Of a stretch of DNA of 35,020 bases, positions 1 through 7,823 are shown piece by piece. Source of the stretch: Planctomycetota bacterium (GTDB lineage Bacteria > Planctomycetota > Planctomycetia > Pirellulales > Pirellulaceae); contig CAUJKE010000389.1 in assembly GCA_963205385.1 (NCBI GenBank), positions 1 to 35,020 on the forward strand. Reading direction: 5' to 3'. The translations under genes and the position numbers were made by a program. The notes below the pieces were generated by a model. That model saw only the letters and a list, made by a program, of their open reading frames with translations, searched no databases and was not told the origin of the DNA. How positions within the stretch are numbered: position 1 is the stretch's first letter; each line of letters opens with the position of its first letter.

Positions 1-1
1 A

Positions 2-94
2 CATGACCTCGGCTTGGGTGGCATGGGTGGCTTGGGAGGATTGGGCGGCATGGGAGGGATGGGCGGCATGGGCGGCATGACTGGCATGATGTAA
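2..94 (+). CDS. groEL: GroEL chaperonin, C-terminal tail only (5' end outside window)
   Basis: An open frame enters from the left edge and stops at TAA 92-94. Its 30 visible codons are almost entirely Gly, Met and Leu in GGM/GGL repeats, ending in Met-Met. This is the flexible tail that lines the folding cavity of GroEL rings. Because groES and a second groEL follow directly, the fragment is best read as the end of a first GroEL copy. Nothing of the ATPase or apical domains is visible, so the assignment rests on the tail and on position. A hairpin follows the stop. Confidence 0.8.
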   Translation, partial: HDLGLGGMGGLGGLGGMGGMGGMGGMTGMM

Positions 95-112
95 TCCAAC
101 CTAAATCGAACG

Positions 113-134
113 GGCTCTCCTCGCGGGGAGAGCC
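113..134 (+). terminator. Hairpin between the first groEL and groES
   Basis: GGCTCTCC (113-120) pairs perfectly with GGAGAGCC (127-134) around a six-base loop. Only a short ATTTC follows, so a strong U-tract is missing. It lies 18 bases after the upstream stop and 53 bases before groES. It may be a weak terminator or a processing/stability hairpin that lowers read-through. No CIRCE operator (TTAGCACTC-N9-GAGTGCTAA) is visible here. Confidence 0.45.
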
Positions 135-186
135 ATTTCAACTTCATACAAACTCTCTAAGACAATCGTTTACAAGGAATTCGTCG

Positions 187-486
187 ATGGCCAAGATCAA
201 GATTCGTCCCCTGGATGATCGTGTGGTAGTGGAACCGATGGCTGCGGAAGCCAAGACGGCAGGCGGCATCGTGCTGCCGGATAGCGCTCAGGAAAAGCCC
301 CAGCGCGGCAAAGTCGTTGCGGTCGGCCCAGGCAAGTTGCTCGAGAACGGCAACCGCGCCGAGCTGTCGGTCGTGGTTGGCGATGAGGTTATCTACGGCA
401 AGTACGGCGGAACCGACATCGAAGTGAACGGCGAAGACGTCAAGATTCTCCGCGAGAGCGACATCCTGGCGAAAGTGCTGGCCTAA
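187..486 (+). CDS. groES: Co-chaperonin GroES (Hsp10)
   Basis: The 99-residue product is the usual GroES length and begins with the classic [12 protein letters not shown] strand. GroES forms a seven-membered lid on the GroEL ring in the cytoplasm. The mobile loop that contacts GroEL is visible at about residues 20-38, with the hydrophobic GIVLP segment, and the C-terminal strand ends in [13 protein letters not shown] at 174-178, eight bases before the ATG, supports this start. It sits between two groEL genes and is 78 bases upstream of the tail-less copy, which is probably co-transcribed. No CIRCE element is seen, so HrcA control is not supported by the sequence. Confidence 0.97.
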   Translation: MAKIKIRPLDDRVVVEPMAAEAKTAGGIVLPDSAQEKPQRGKVVAVGPGKLLENGNRAELSVVVGDEVIYGKYGGTDIEVNGEDVKILRESDILAKVLA

Positions 487-564
487 GTCATCCGCCGCTC
501 TTTGTTCCCTGTGGGAACAAGCGCCCAAGCAAACGATCGCACATCAACATAAGGGAACTACCAC

Positions 565-2187
565 GTGGCAGCTAAACAACTGCTTTTTGACGACAACGCC
601 CGAGCGAAAATGCTCCAAGGCGTCGATAAGTTGGCCGACGCGGTCGCGATTACGATGGGGCCCACCGGGCGCAACGTAATCATCGACAAGTCGTTCGGCG
701 GCCCCACCGTAACCAAGGACGGTGTCACGGTCGCCAAGGAAGTCGATCTGGAAGACCGCTTCGAGAACATGGGCGCCAAGCTCGTGGTTGAAGTGGCCCA
801 GAAGACTTCCGACCTGGCCGGCGACGGCACCACCACCGCGACGGTGCTCGCCCGCGCCATCTTCAAGGAAGGGCTTCGCAACATTGTGGCCGGTTCGAGT
901 CCCACGGCGGTGCGCCGCGGCATCGAAAAGGCGGTTGCGGCCGCTGAGAAGAAATTGCTCGAAATGGCCCGGCCAGTCAGCAAGAAGGAAGAAGTCGCCA
1001 GCGTTGGCGCCATCAGCGCGAACAACGACCAGGTGATCGGCGACTTGCTCGCCGACGCTCTGGAACGGGTCGGCAAGGACGGCGTCATCACGGTCGAGGA
1101 AGGCAAAACGGCCGACACCACGGTCGAGTATGTCGACGGCATGCAGTTCGATAAGGGCTTCATCTCGCCCTACTTCATCAACAATCCAGCAACGATGGAT
1201 TGCTTGCTCGAAAACGCGTTGATCCTGATTCACGAGAAGAAAATTAGCAATCTTCGCGAATTCGTGCCGATCCTGGAAAAGGCGGCCCAAACCGGCCGTC
1301 CGCTGTTAGTCATCGCCGAGGATGTCGATACCGAAGCGCTGACGCTGCTCGTCGTCAACAAACTCCGGGGCGTGCTGAATGTCTGCGCCGTCAAGGCGCC
1401 AGGCTTTGGCGATCGCCGCAAGGCCATGCTGGGAGATATCGCGGTCCTCACAGGCGGCACGCTCATCAGCGAAGACCTCGGCATCAAGCTCGAAAACCTC
1501 GATGTTTCGCATCTGGGTTCGGCCAAGAAGATCACGGTCGACCGCAACGCGACCACGATCGTCGAAGGAGCCGGCAAGCGCGCGGACATTGATAGCCGCG
1601 TGCAGCAGATTCGCAATCAGATCGAGCAGACCGAGAGCGAATACGACAAGGAAAAGTACCAAGAGCGGCTCGCGAAGCTGGCTGGCGGGGTGGCGGTGAT
1701 CAGCGTCGGCGCTGAAACCGAAGCCGACATGAAGCAAAAGAAAGCCCGCGTCGAAGACGCGCTGCATGCGACTCGCGCCGCGGTGGAAGAAGGCATTCTT
1801 CCCGGTGGCGGCGTGGCGCTGCTGCGTTGCAAGGAAGCGATTGAGAAGTGCCTTGCGAACTGCAAGGGGGATGAGAAGATCGGCGCGAACATCGTGCTCC
1901 GTGCTCTGCCGGCGCCGCTGGTGCAAATCGTCAACAACGGTGGCGGCGACGGCACCGTGGTGGTCGATGAAGTGCTCGAGAAGGGCGCCACGATCGGCTA
2001 CAACGCCAACACGGGAACCTATGTCGATATGTTCAAGGCCGGCATCATCGACCCCGTCAAGGTGGTCCGCACCGCGCTGTCGAACGCGGCGAGCATTGCC
2101 GGCTTGATGTTGACAACCGAAGCCCTCGTGACCAACTTCGAGAAGGATGACAAGTCGCGGCGCGGCGCCGAAGGCGTCGTTCGTTAA
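565..2187 (+). CDS. groEL: Chaperonin GroEL (Hsp60), second copy without GGM tail
   Basis: This 540-residue Hsp60 folds proteins inside a double ring with GroES. The equatorial ATPase residues are present: Asp52 in KDGVTVAKE, Asp87 in DGTTTATVL, and the catalytic Asp in VEDALHATR. The apical domain is well conserved ([28 protein letters not shown]). It starts at GTG 565, eight bases after AAGGGA (551-556). Unlike the partial copy at the window start, the protein ends in a charged segment ([15 protein letters not shown]) with no GGM repeat. That suggests a paralogue with a different cavity or client set, but this is inference. A hairpin and an intrinsic terminator follow. Confidence 0.97.
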   Translation: MAAKQLLFDDNARAKMLQGVDKLADAVAITMGPTGRNVIIDKSFGGPTVTKDGVTVAKEVDLEDRFENMGAKLVVEVAQKTSDLAGDGTTTATVLARAIFKEGLRNIVAGSSPTAVRRGIEKAVAAAEKKLLEMARPVSKKEEVASVGAISANNDQVIGDLLADALERVGKDGVITVEEGKTADTTVEYVDGMQFDKGFISPYFINNPATMDCLLENALILIHEKKISNLREFVPILEKAAQTGRPLLVIAEDVDTEALTLLVVNKLRGVLNVCAVKAPGFGDRRKAMLGDIAVLTGGTLISEDLGIKLENLDVSHLGSAKKITVDRNATTIVEGAGKRADIDSRVQQIRNQIEQTESEYDKEKYQERLAKLAGGVAVISVGAETEADMKQKKARVEDALHATRAAVEEGILPGGGVALLRCKEAIEKCLANCKGDEKIGANIVLRALPAPLVQIVNNGGGDGTVVVDEVLEKGATIGYNANTGTYVDMFKAGIIDPVKVVRTALSNAASIAGLMLTTEALVTNFEKDDKSRRGAEGVVR

Positions 2188-2195
2188 GACCGTAG

Positions 2196-2215
2196 CCAAC
2201 GTCGCCAGACGTTGG
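2196..2215 (+). repeat. Perfect inverted repeat just after groEL
   Basis: CCAACGTC (2196-2203) and GACGTTGG (2208-2215) are exact reverse complements around a GCCA loop. It begins nine bases after the groEL stop and has no T-run, so it is a weak terminator candidate on its own. The core resembles the hairpin at 26248-26268 (both contain CGTAGC and ACGTT), which raises the possibility of a dispersed genomic repeat. A genome-wide search would decide this. Confidence 0.5.
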
Positions 2216-2323
2216 ATGACATTATAAATTGAAGCCGAACTCCGCCACACCCTGGCGCGTTCGGCGCTTAATCGGCGGCGGCTCACTCCTTGCGAGCCGC
2301 ACTGCCGTTATATTTGCCTCCCC

Positions 2324-2356
2324 AGGCCACTTCGCTTGCGAGGTGGCCTGTTTTTT
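2324..2356 (+). terminator. Intrinsic terminator after groES-groEL
   Basis: AGGCCACTTCGC (2324-2335) pairs with GCGAGGTGGCCT (2338-2349), with one T-G wobble, and closes on a tight loop. A G and six T residues (2351-2356) follow immediately. This is the clearest Rho-independent terminator in the window and separates groES-groEL from dnaJ-grpE. Confidence 0.85.
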
Positions 2357-2456
2357 GAAATTGCGAATAATTCCAGTGGACGAAAACAATTCCTGCGGCA
2401 TCGTCCGAACGTGACGAAACGGAGCCTGCTCTTTAACCCTACCGATTCTGGACCCT

Positions 2457-3602
2457 ATGCCCTCGATGGCCAGCAAACGCGACTACTACGAAGTCCTCGG
2501 CGTCGCCCGCACGGCGAGCGACCGTGAGATTTCCACCTCGTATCGCAAGCTCGCGGTGCGCTACCATCCCGATGCTAACCCCGGCGATGAAGAGGCCGTC
2601 GAGAAGTTCAAAGAAGCCGCGGAAGCCTACGAAGTTCTCAGTGACGCCGAAAAGCGCCAGCGCTACGATCAATTCGGCCATGCCGGCGTCGATGGGCAGT
2701 TTGGCGGGCAGCCTCACTTCCACGATATCGAAGACATCTTCGAAGCTTTCGGCGGCATTTTCGGAGATCTCTTCGGCGGCGGCGGTGGGAGGCGCGGCGG
2801 GGGCGGTCGCCGGGTGCGCCGCGGGGCCGACGTCCGCTGCGATGTGACGCTGGAGCTCGCGGAAGCGGCCAAAGGCGTCACCAAATCGGTTGAGTTCACC
2901 CGTCGCGCGCGCTGCGAAACCTGCAAGGGCTCCGGCGCCAAACCTGGGACCACGCCCCAAACCTGTCGGCGCTGTGGCGGCCGCGGTCAGGTGATGCAGT
3001 CGATGGGGATCCTCAGTGTCGGCGTCACCTGTCCCACGTGTCGCGGCGCCGGGGCGACAATTACGGACCCGTGCGAGGACTGCCGCGGCCAAGGCTCCAT
3101 TGCCGGCAAGGTCAAGCTAGAAGTACACATCCCCGCCGGTGTGGATGACGGGATGCGCGTGCGGCTGACCGGTGAGGGAGAGCCTAGTCCCGATGGCGGC
3201 CCCCCCGGCGATTGCTACTGTTTTGTCACGGTCAAAAAACACAAGCTGTTCCATCGCGACGGCGATCATCTCATCCTGCAAATGCCCATCACGTTTACCC
3301 AAGCGGCGCTGGGCGCTAAGATTGAGATACCGACGCTGGACGGCAAGAGCGAAATCAAAGTTCCCAGCGGCACGCAAAGCGGCGAAGTCTTTCGCGTCCG
3401 CGGCCAAGGAATGCCTGATCCGCGCGGCGGCGGCAAGGGGGACTTGCTGGTGCAAACCTATATCGAGGTGCCCAAGAAGCTCACGGGCAAGCAAGAGAAA
3501 CTGCTGCGTGAATTGGCCGAACTGGAAGAGGCTCACGTTACGCCCCATCGTAAAGGTTTCCTCGAAAAACTAACTGAATACTTCACAGGCGAAGAATCGT
3601 AA
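2457..3602 (+). CDS. dnaJ: Chaperone DnaJ (Hsp40, type I)
   Basis: The 381-residue protein has the full type I layout. The J domain (about 8-72) carries the HPD motif at 37-39 that stimulates DnaK ATPase. A Gly/Phe-rich linker spans about 73-118. Four zinc-binding CxxCxGxG-type repeats have cysteines at 153/156, 170/173, 192/195 and 206/209, followed by two beta-rich substrate-binding domains. It delivers unfolded clients to DnaK. The start is uncertain: ATG 2466 gives the more typical N-terminus MASKRDYYEVLGV, and neither start has a clear Shine-Dalgarno. grpE follows after five bases, so the two are probably co-transcribed. dnaK is not in the window. Confidence 0.97.
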   Translation: MPSMASKRDYYEVLGVARTASDREISTSYRKLAVRYHPDANPGDEEAVEKFKEAAEAYEVLSDAEKRQRYDQFGHAGVDGQFGGQPHFHDIEDIFEAFGGIFGDLFGGGGGRRGGGGRRVRRGADVRCDVTLELAEAAKGVTKSVEFTRRARCETCKGSGAKPGTTPQTCRRCGGRGQVMQSMGILSVGVTCPTCRGAGATITDPCEDCRGQGSIAGKVKLEVHIPAGVDDGMRVRLTGEGEPSPDGGPPGDCYCFVTVKKHKLFHRDGDHLILQMPITFTQAALGAKIEIPTLDGKSEIKVPSGTQSGEVFRVRGQGMPDPRGGGKGDLLVQTYIEVPKKLTGKQEKLLRELAELEEAHVTPHRKGFLEKLTEYFTGEES

Positions 3603-3607
3603 GTGCC

Positions 3608-4153
3608 ATGGCGAAACCTAAATCCCAACACGAATTACAACCCACAGGCGAGGAGCCATCCGCCTCCGCTTCCGCCGCGACGGACTTGGCGCTCGAACTC
3701 GAAGGCTTGCGCGCCGAAATGCAAGACGCCAACGAGCGCGTGCTGCGTAGCCAGGCGGAGTTTGAGAACTACCGCAAGCGCGTGCAGCGCGAGATGGCGG
3801 AAGATCGCAAGTACGCGGCGCTCCCGCTGGTGCTCGATATGCTCGCGGTAGCCGACAATCTTGATCGGGCGATTGAAGCGGCCGAAAAAGATGCGGCCGC
3901 CTCTGGACTTCTGGAAGGGGTGCGGATGGTCGTTGGCCAATTCAACGCCGTGCTTGCGCAACATCATTGCACGCGCATCGAAGGCGTGGGGCAACCGTTC
4001 GATCCCCACCTGCACGAAGCGCTTGCGCAAGAACCGAGCACCGAATATCCCGCTGGAACGATCTCGCGCGTGATCCGTTACGGCTACCAACTGCATGACC
4101 GCGTCGTGCGTCCCACGCAAGTCTTCGTTTCGAGCGGGCCACCAGCGAGCTAG
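3608..4153 (+). CDS. grpE: Nucleotide exchange factor GrpE
   Basis: This 181-residue protein promotes ADP release from DnaK. After a variable polar N-terminus, a long helix (about 28-65) mediates dimerisation and contains the conserved AEFENYRKRVQRE stretch. The C-terminal beta-wing shows the diagnostic FDPHLHEAL segment and the final GYQLHDRVVRPTQVFVS strand. It lies five bases after dnaJ and is probably translated from the same message. The first ATG is used; no strong ribosome-binding site is visible, consistent with coupling to dnaJ. Confidence 0.95.
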   Translation: MAKPKSQHELQPTGEEPSASASAATDLALELEGLRAEMQDANERVLRSQAEFENYRKRVQREMAEDRKYAALPLVLDMLAVADNLDRAIEAAEKDAAASGLLEGVRMVVGQFNAVLAQHHCTRIEGVGQPFDPHLHEALAQEPSTEYPAGTISRVIRYGYQLHDRVVRPTQVFVSSGPPAS

Positions 4154-4175
4154 ACTTTCCCTGACAAGACCGAGT

Positions 4176-4192
4176 CGCCTGCGCTTCAGGCG
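4176..4192 (+). terminator. Short hairpin after grpE
   Basis: CGCCTG (4176-4181) and CAGGCG (4187-4192) form a six-base-pair stem with a five-base loop, 22 bases after the grpE stop. The following TGTCGTTC is only weakly T-rich. It is a possible weak terminator of dnaJ-grpE before the zinc-ribbon gene. Confidence 0.35.
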
Positions 4193-4240
4193 TGTCGTTC
4201 AATACTCATTTATTCATTTGGCGGATCCTGGAATCCATCT

Positions 4241-4579
4241 ATGCCCACCTACGATTACGAATGCGATGCCTGCGAACACAAGTTCGAGCACTTCCAAGGC
4301 ATCAACGATCCCGTGTTGAAGAAGTGCCCCGAGTGCGGCAAGAACAAGTTGCGGCGCTTGATTGGCGCCGGCGGCGCGGTCGTTTTCAAGGGATCAGGCT
4401 TCTATCAAACCGATTACCGTAGCGACTCCTATAAAAAGAAAGCGGCGGCCGAAGGCAAGGCGAGCGAAGGTGGTTCGAGCAGCGATTCCAAAGGAGAATC
4501 GAAGAGCGCCGCCAAGAGCGAATCCAAGCCGGAGTCGAAGGCGAGTGAAGCCAAGCCGGCGCCGAAGTCAGATAAGTAG
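4241..4579 (+). CDS. FmdB-family zinc ribbon protein
   Basis: The 112-residue protein opens with MPTYDYECDACEHKFE, the signature of the FmdB/CxxC zinc ribbon family. Two CxxC knuckles at Cys8/Cys11 and Cys29/Cys32 would bind one zinc. A short Gly-rich strand and the FKGSGFYQTDY segment follow, also typical. The last 45 residues are low-complexity Ser/Lys/Glu/Ala and probably disordered. The family is called regulatory after FmdB of the formamidase cluster, but its general role is unknown, so no specific function is claimed. Confidence 0.88.
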   Translation: MPTYDYECDACEHKFEHFQGINDPVLKKCPECGKNKLRRLIGAGGAVVFKGSGFYQTDYRSDSYKKKAAAEGKASEGGSSSDSKGESKSAAKSESKPESKASEAKPAPKSDK

Positions 4580-4615
4580 CCTTCGGGTTCATTCCCCCTA
4601 ACCGCCAAACGCACG

Positions 4616-4810
4616 ATGGCACGCTGCCCCACCTGCGGAAACACTTTCGACGAGAATTCGTCTCCCGCCATGCCGTTCTGTAGTTCCCGCTGCCGGCAGA
4701 TCGACTTGGCGCGCTGGTACGATGAGCGGATTAGTCTTCCCATTCGTCGCTATGACGAAGACGAAGAGTCGGAATTGCCTGAGGGCTGGAACGACGTCGA
4801 GGAGAATTGA
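4616..4810 (+). CDS. yacG: DNA gyrase inhibitor YacG (zinc-binding)
   Basis: At 64 residues this matches the size of the YacG family. The four zinc ligands are Cys4/Cys7 and Cys22/Cys26, followed by the family motif RQIDLARW. The C-terminus is acidic (DEDEESELPEG). In E. coli YacG binds GyrB and blocks DNA binding by gyrase; the same role here is by family. It lies 36 bases after the FmdB-type gene, so two small zinc proteins are adjacent and perhaps co-transcribed. Confidence 0.92.
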   Translation: MARCPTCGNTFDENSSPAMPFCSSRCRQIDLARWYDERISLPIRRYDEDEESELPEGWNDVEEN

Positions 4811-4885
4811 GCGTGGCGGCGCTTTGCCGGCTTGTGCTCCCCTGTGCGACGACCGCTCTCGACGTTTCCGGCCGCTGAACCTGCA

Positions 4886-4913
4886 TTGCTTGCCCCACAA
4901 GCATTCGTATAAT
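4886..4913 (+). promoter_or_regulatory. Sigma-70-like promoter candidate for the 4957 gene
   Basis: A perfect TATAAT (4908-4913) is preceded 16 bases upstream by TTGCTT (4886-4891). Transcription would start near 4920. The upstream ATG at 4912 then falls inside the -10 box and could not be used, which favours the ATG at 4957. Confidence 0.5.
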
Positions 4914-4956
4914 GCGGGCACGACTTCGAGACCTGCCACGTGGGGAGCCTGGGACC

Positions 4957-6255
4957 ATGACCGACGAACGCGGTACGCTGCGCAGCATTGCCTGGCGTGA
5001 GTTATGTCCTTGGCTGATACTCTTTCGCACGTTTACGCTGTCACTCTCGCTGCCGCTGCTCTTGCTGGCACTCGTTGGCGTGTTGATTCAGCCACTGGGC
5101 TGGCGCCTGGCCCGCGTGGTGTTTATTAGCGACGCGGCGCTCGACGGCGATGCCGATTTTCGCTGGACCAACGAGCGGTTGACGACCTGGCCCGGCCAGG
5201 CCCGGCATGAAACTTCGTATGTGAGTGGCGTCGCGCAAGGGACGTTCAGTCAAAGCCTTGTCCGGCAAATCACACCCCCCGGCGAAGGCGATTTCGCCGG
5301 TATGTTCGATCGGCTATCGCTCCCCTTTCGGCAACTCTTCAACATTCGCCTGTCGCTTACCAAGTTCGCCTACTTTCTGGCCGGCGGGCTATGGAGTTTG
5401 GCGATTTGGGCGTTCATCGGCGGCGTAGTGACGCGCGTCAGCGTGGTGAAACTTGGCCGTGAGGAGCGGCTCAGCATCAAGGATGCATTCCTCTTCGTGG
5501 GGCGCAAGTATCTGCATTATTTCTTCGCGCCGCTGTACCCACTGATCGGTGTGTCGTTCTTGACGCTCTGCGTGGCCCTCGTTGGTTTGGTGATGTGGGG
5601 ACTCGGGAATGTCGGCGTGGTCATTGCTGGCGTGTTGTGGATCTTTGTGCTCCTCGCTAGTTTGGCGATGGCGTTCATTCTGCTGGGGCTGATGTTTGGC
5701 TGGCCGCTGATGTGGCCGACGATCAGCGCCGAGAATGGCGACCCGTTCGAAGCTCTCAGCCGTAGCTTCGGTTACACGTTTCAACGCCCGCTGCACTATC
5801 TATTCTTTGCCGTGGTCGCGACGTTATTCGGCTCGCTCTGCTGGCTGCTCGTGGCCCAATTCGCCGCGGGGGTGCAATATCTGGCCTGGTGGGGCGCGTC
5901 GTGGGGCGCCGGATCGGAACGCATCTTGCAAATTCAAATGGCGGCGGCAGGCACGGCGGATAGCGGCACGGCGCTTTCCGCAGGCGCCTGGCTACTGAAT
6001 GTGTGGAACGGTCTGGTCGAGGCCTTCGCGACGGCGTTTGCGTATAGCTTCTTCTTCTGCACCGCGAGCGCCATTTACCTGCTCTTGCGGCAGGTCGATG
6101 ATGAAACGGAATTTGACGAAATCTACAGCGAAGACGACGAACAACGCTTCACGCTGCCGCCGCTCAAGAAAGACGCGGCCGGCGTGGCGACCGTTTCTGA
6201 TACCGAGTCGCCTCCGGCGGAGCCTGACCAGCGCCCGCTCGCCGAGGAAGAGTGA
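4957..6255 (+). CDS. Multi-pass membrane protein of unknown function
   Basis: The 432-residue protein has several strongly hydrophobic segments: near residues 20-45 after the cytoplasmic-like start, then at roughly 150-180, 205-235, 240-270, 295-320 and 360-385. A soluble loop of about 100 residues separates the first from the rest. The C-terminal 55 residues are acidic and Pro-rich and probably disordered. ATG 4957 is chosen because it follows GGGAG (4943-4947) at normal spacing and lies downstream of a TATAAT box that overlaps the earlier ATG. I recognise no catalytic motif. It could be a permease-like scaffold of the kind common in planctomycetes, but no function is claimed. Confidence 0.85.
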   Translation: MTDERGTLRSIAWRELCPWLILFRTFTLSLSLPLLLLALVGVLIQPLGWRLARVVFISDAALDGDADFRWTNERLTTWPGQARHETSYVSGVAQGTFSQSLVRQITPPGEGDFAGMFDRLSLPFRQLFNIRLSLTKFAYFLAGGLWSLAIWAFIGGVVTRVSVVKLGREERLSIKDAFLFVGRKYLHYFFAPLYPLIGVSFLTLCVALVGLVMWGLGNVGVVIAGVLWIFVLLASLAMAFILLGLMFGWPLMWPTISAENGDPFEALSRSFGYTFQRPLHYLFFAVVATLFGSLCWLLVAQFAAGVQYLAWWGASWGAGSERILQIQMAAAGTADSGTALSAGAWLLNVWNGLVEAFATAFAYSFFFCTASAIYLLLRQVDDETEFDEIYSEDDEQRFTLPPLKKDAAGVATVSDTESPPAEPDQRPLAEEE

Positions 6256-6270
6256 GCATCGGCGCGCTCG

Positions 6271-7332
6271 TTATGGCAGCGTGGACTTGCGCTCAGGCAA
6301 CGGCTTGCCATCAGTCCGGCGCGGGCCATCTTCAATGAGCTTCATCGGCACTTGTTGGACGATCGGCTCCTGCGCTTGGCAGTTGCAGAAGGCCGTGGTG
6401 ACGACGCCGCTGGTTCGCTCGCGATGCCGACACACGGGACATTCCCACACCCGACGAAAATCGTATTTGAGCCGCTCATAAGGTCCGCGCATGTCATCGT
6501 CTCCCGTTTCCGTGGCGCCGCGCGCCGCGGCGGAGGCTGTCTTGCGTGAAGCATCGCCTCCGAACGTCTCGAACTGCACCCGCACTTCGCCGAGCGCCGT
6601 GGCCAAATCCACGGCGAGCGGCCCGAGTCGCTGCGCACCACACATCGGATGATACACGATGAGCGCCGCGCGGTCGAAGGTCCGTTCCACATCCAAAACC
6701 ACGCTGTCCGGGGCGAGCGTCGCGAGGCTGTCCGCAACTTGCCGCCGCAAAGCCTCGCGCTGCGCGAGTTCGTCCTCCTGGGCCGCATGCTCCTCAGGCC
6801 GTAGCGTCCGCAGCAACTCACCGGCGGGCGTGCGTTTGTCGCTGGGGTCGTAATCGTCCGCGGCCACGAGCACCTCGCCGATTTCCTGTCCGCGATCGGT
6901 TTGCACCAGGGCGCGGTCGCCGCGACGACATCCGACTCGCGCGATGGAGCCGAAGCGACCAATATGCCCCGGCACGCCGAAACGAATGAGATAGCGATGA
7001 ATGTCGCTCGTGGGGTCTTGCTCCGCATCGAGGTCGATCTGGATCTCATTCTCGATCACGAGCACCGGCCAGCGCTTTAATGCCAGCGTTGCTGGCTCCG
7101 CGCAACGGCCAGTGTGCAAATCGAACTTCAATCCATGCCAAGGGCAAGCCAACACGCCTTCGGACATCTGGCCAGCGCCGATCGGTCCGCCGCGATGCGG
7201 GCAATGGTTGTCGATGACGACTACCTCGTCCGCCAGACGGAAGATGGCCAGTCGTCGCCCCTCGGCCTCGCATAACTTACGGCCCCCCGGCGGAATTTCC
7301 GCCAGCGACGCAATCGTGACCCAACGCGGCAT
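6271..7332 (-). CDS. Rieske [2Fe-2S] - PSP1 - zinc ribbon fusion protein
   Basis: Three modules can be read in 353 residues. The N-terminal ferredoxin-type Rieske domain (1-100) has both cluster boxes, Cys44-x-His46 and Cys63-x2-His66. The middle (about 112-258) matches the PSP1/YaaT C-terminal domain: a small barrel with DRALVQTDRGQEIGEVL, then a helix and the strand VVLDVERTFDRAALIVYH. The C-terminus has a probable zinc ribbon with Cys298, Cys301, Cys316 and Cys318. PSP1 proteins in Firmicutes act in the RicAFT (YlbF-YmcA-YaaT) complex, which carries Fe-S clusters and affects RNA processing. A redox-sensing regulator is a fair inference, not shown. The gene lies 27 bases after a truncated PQQ gene on the same strand. 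Confidence 0.88.
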   Translation of the reverse strand: MPRWVTIASLAEIPPGGRKLCEAEGRRLAIFRLADEVVVIDNHCPHRGGPIGAGQMSEGVLACPWHGLKFDLHTGRCAEPATLALKRWPVLVIENEIQIDLDAEQDPTSDIHRYLIRFGVPGHIGRFGSIARVGCRRGDRALVQTDRGQEIGEVLVAADDYDPSDKRTPAGELLRTLRPEEHAAQEDELAQREALRRQVADSLATLAPDSVVLDVERTFDRAALIVYHPMCGAQRLGPLAVDLATALGEVRVQFETFGGDASRKTASAAARGATETGDDDMRGPYERLKYDFRRVWECPVCRHRERTSGVVTTAFCNCQAQEPIVQQVPMKLIEDGPRRTDGKPLPERKSTLP

Positions 7333-7359
7333 TATTGGCCAATCCGGTAAAGGTGCTTA

Positions 7360-7632
7360 TCACCGCGCAGGAAACGGATCGGTGTTCGGAAGGGGAACGG
7401 CCGCTGTGAGATAAACGCGGTCATTCGCCACCACCGGCGACGACCAACCTTCGCCGGGGAGTTCGAACTTCCAGGCAATGTTCTCTGTCTCACTCCAGCG
7501 CAGGGGAACTTCGCTCACCTCCGCATGGCCCTGCTGACTCGGGCCGCGGAACTCCGTCCAATCGGCCGCTAGAAGGCGCGTCGCGCAACATCCGACCAAG
7601 AGCAAAACAAACATTCGGCCAACTCGATCCAT
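7360..7632 (-). pseudogene. Truncated PQQ-like beta-propeller protein, N-terminal remnant
   Basis: The start gives a signal peptide (MDRVGRMFVLLLVGC, cut near LLAAD) followed by DWTEFRGPSQQG and GWSSPVVANDRVYLTAAV. These are the opening blade motifs of the planctomycete PQQ-binding-like propeller family, whose members usually exceed 400 residues. Here the frame stops after 90 codons, right after the first blade, and the Rieske-PSP1 gene begins 27 bases later. The 3' portion appears to have been deleted. An upstream ATG at 7671 adds 13 residues that do not look like a signal peptide. A short functional peptide is possible but less likely. Confidence 0.7.
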
Positions 7633-7823
7633 CTTCCACCTGGTGCGGGAACGGTTAAGGACAGGACGCAATTTGGAGTTCGCCTTCAGCCTATGCTAGC
7701 AAGCTCATGGGGGCAACGCAGCGCATTGATTTTTCGCTGTTCGATTTTGGCAACTCCTCTAGCGTCACCGCGTGGGGCTCGTTACTATCTCGCCGCTTAT
7801 CGCCCTCTTGCCAGGAGAGTCTC

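Noticed and set aside
95..186. CIRCE operator upstream of groES
   Set aside because: The TTAGCACTC inverted repeat is absent; only a hairpin is seen.
1306..2286. Minus-strand ORF of 326 codons
   Set aside because: It is antisense to groEL, with composition typical of a shadow frame.
4912..4956. Upstream ATG for the membrane protein
   Set aside because: It overlaps a TATAAT box and lacks a ribosome-binding site; ATG 4957 has GGGAG at proper spacing.
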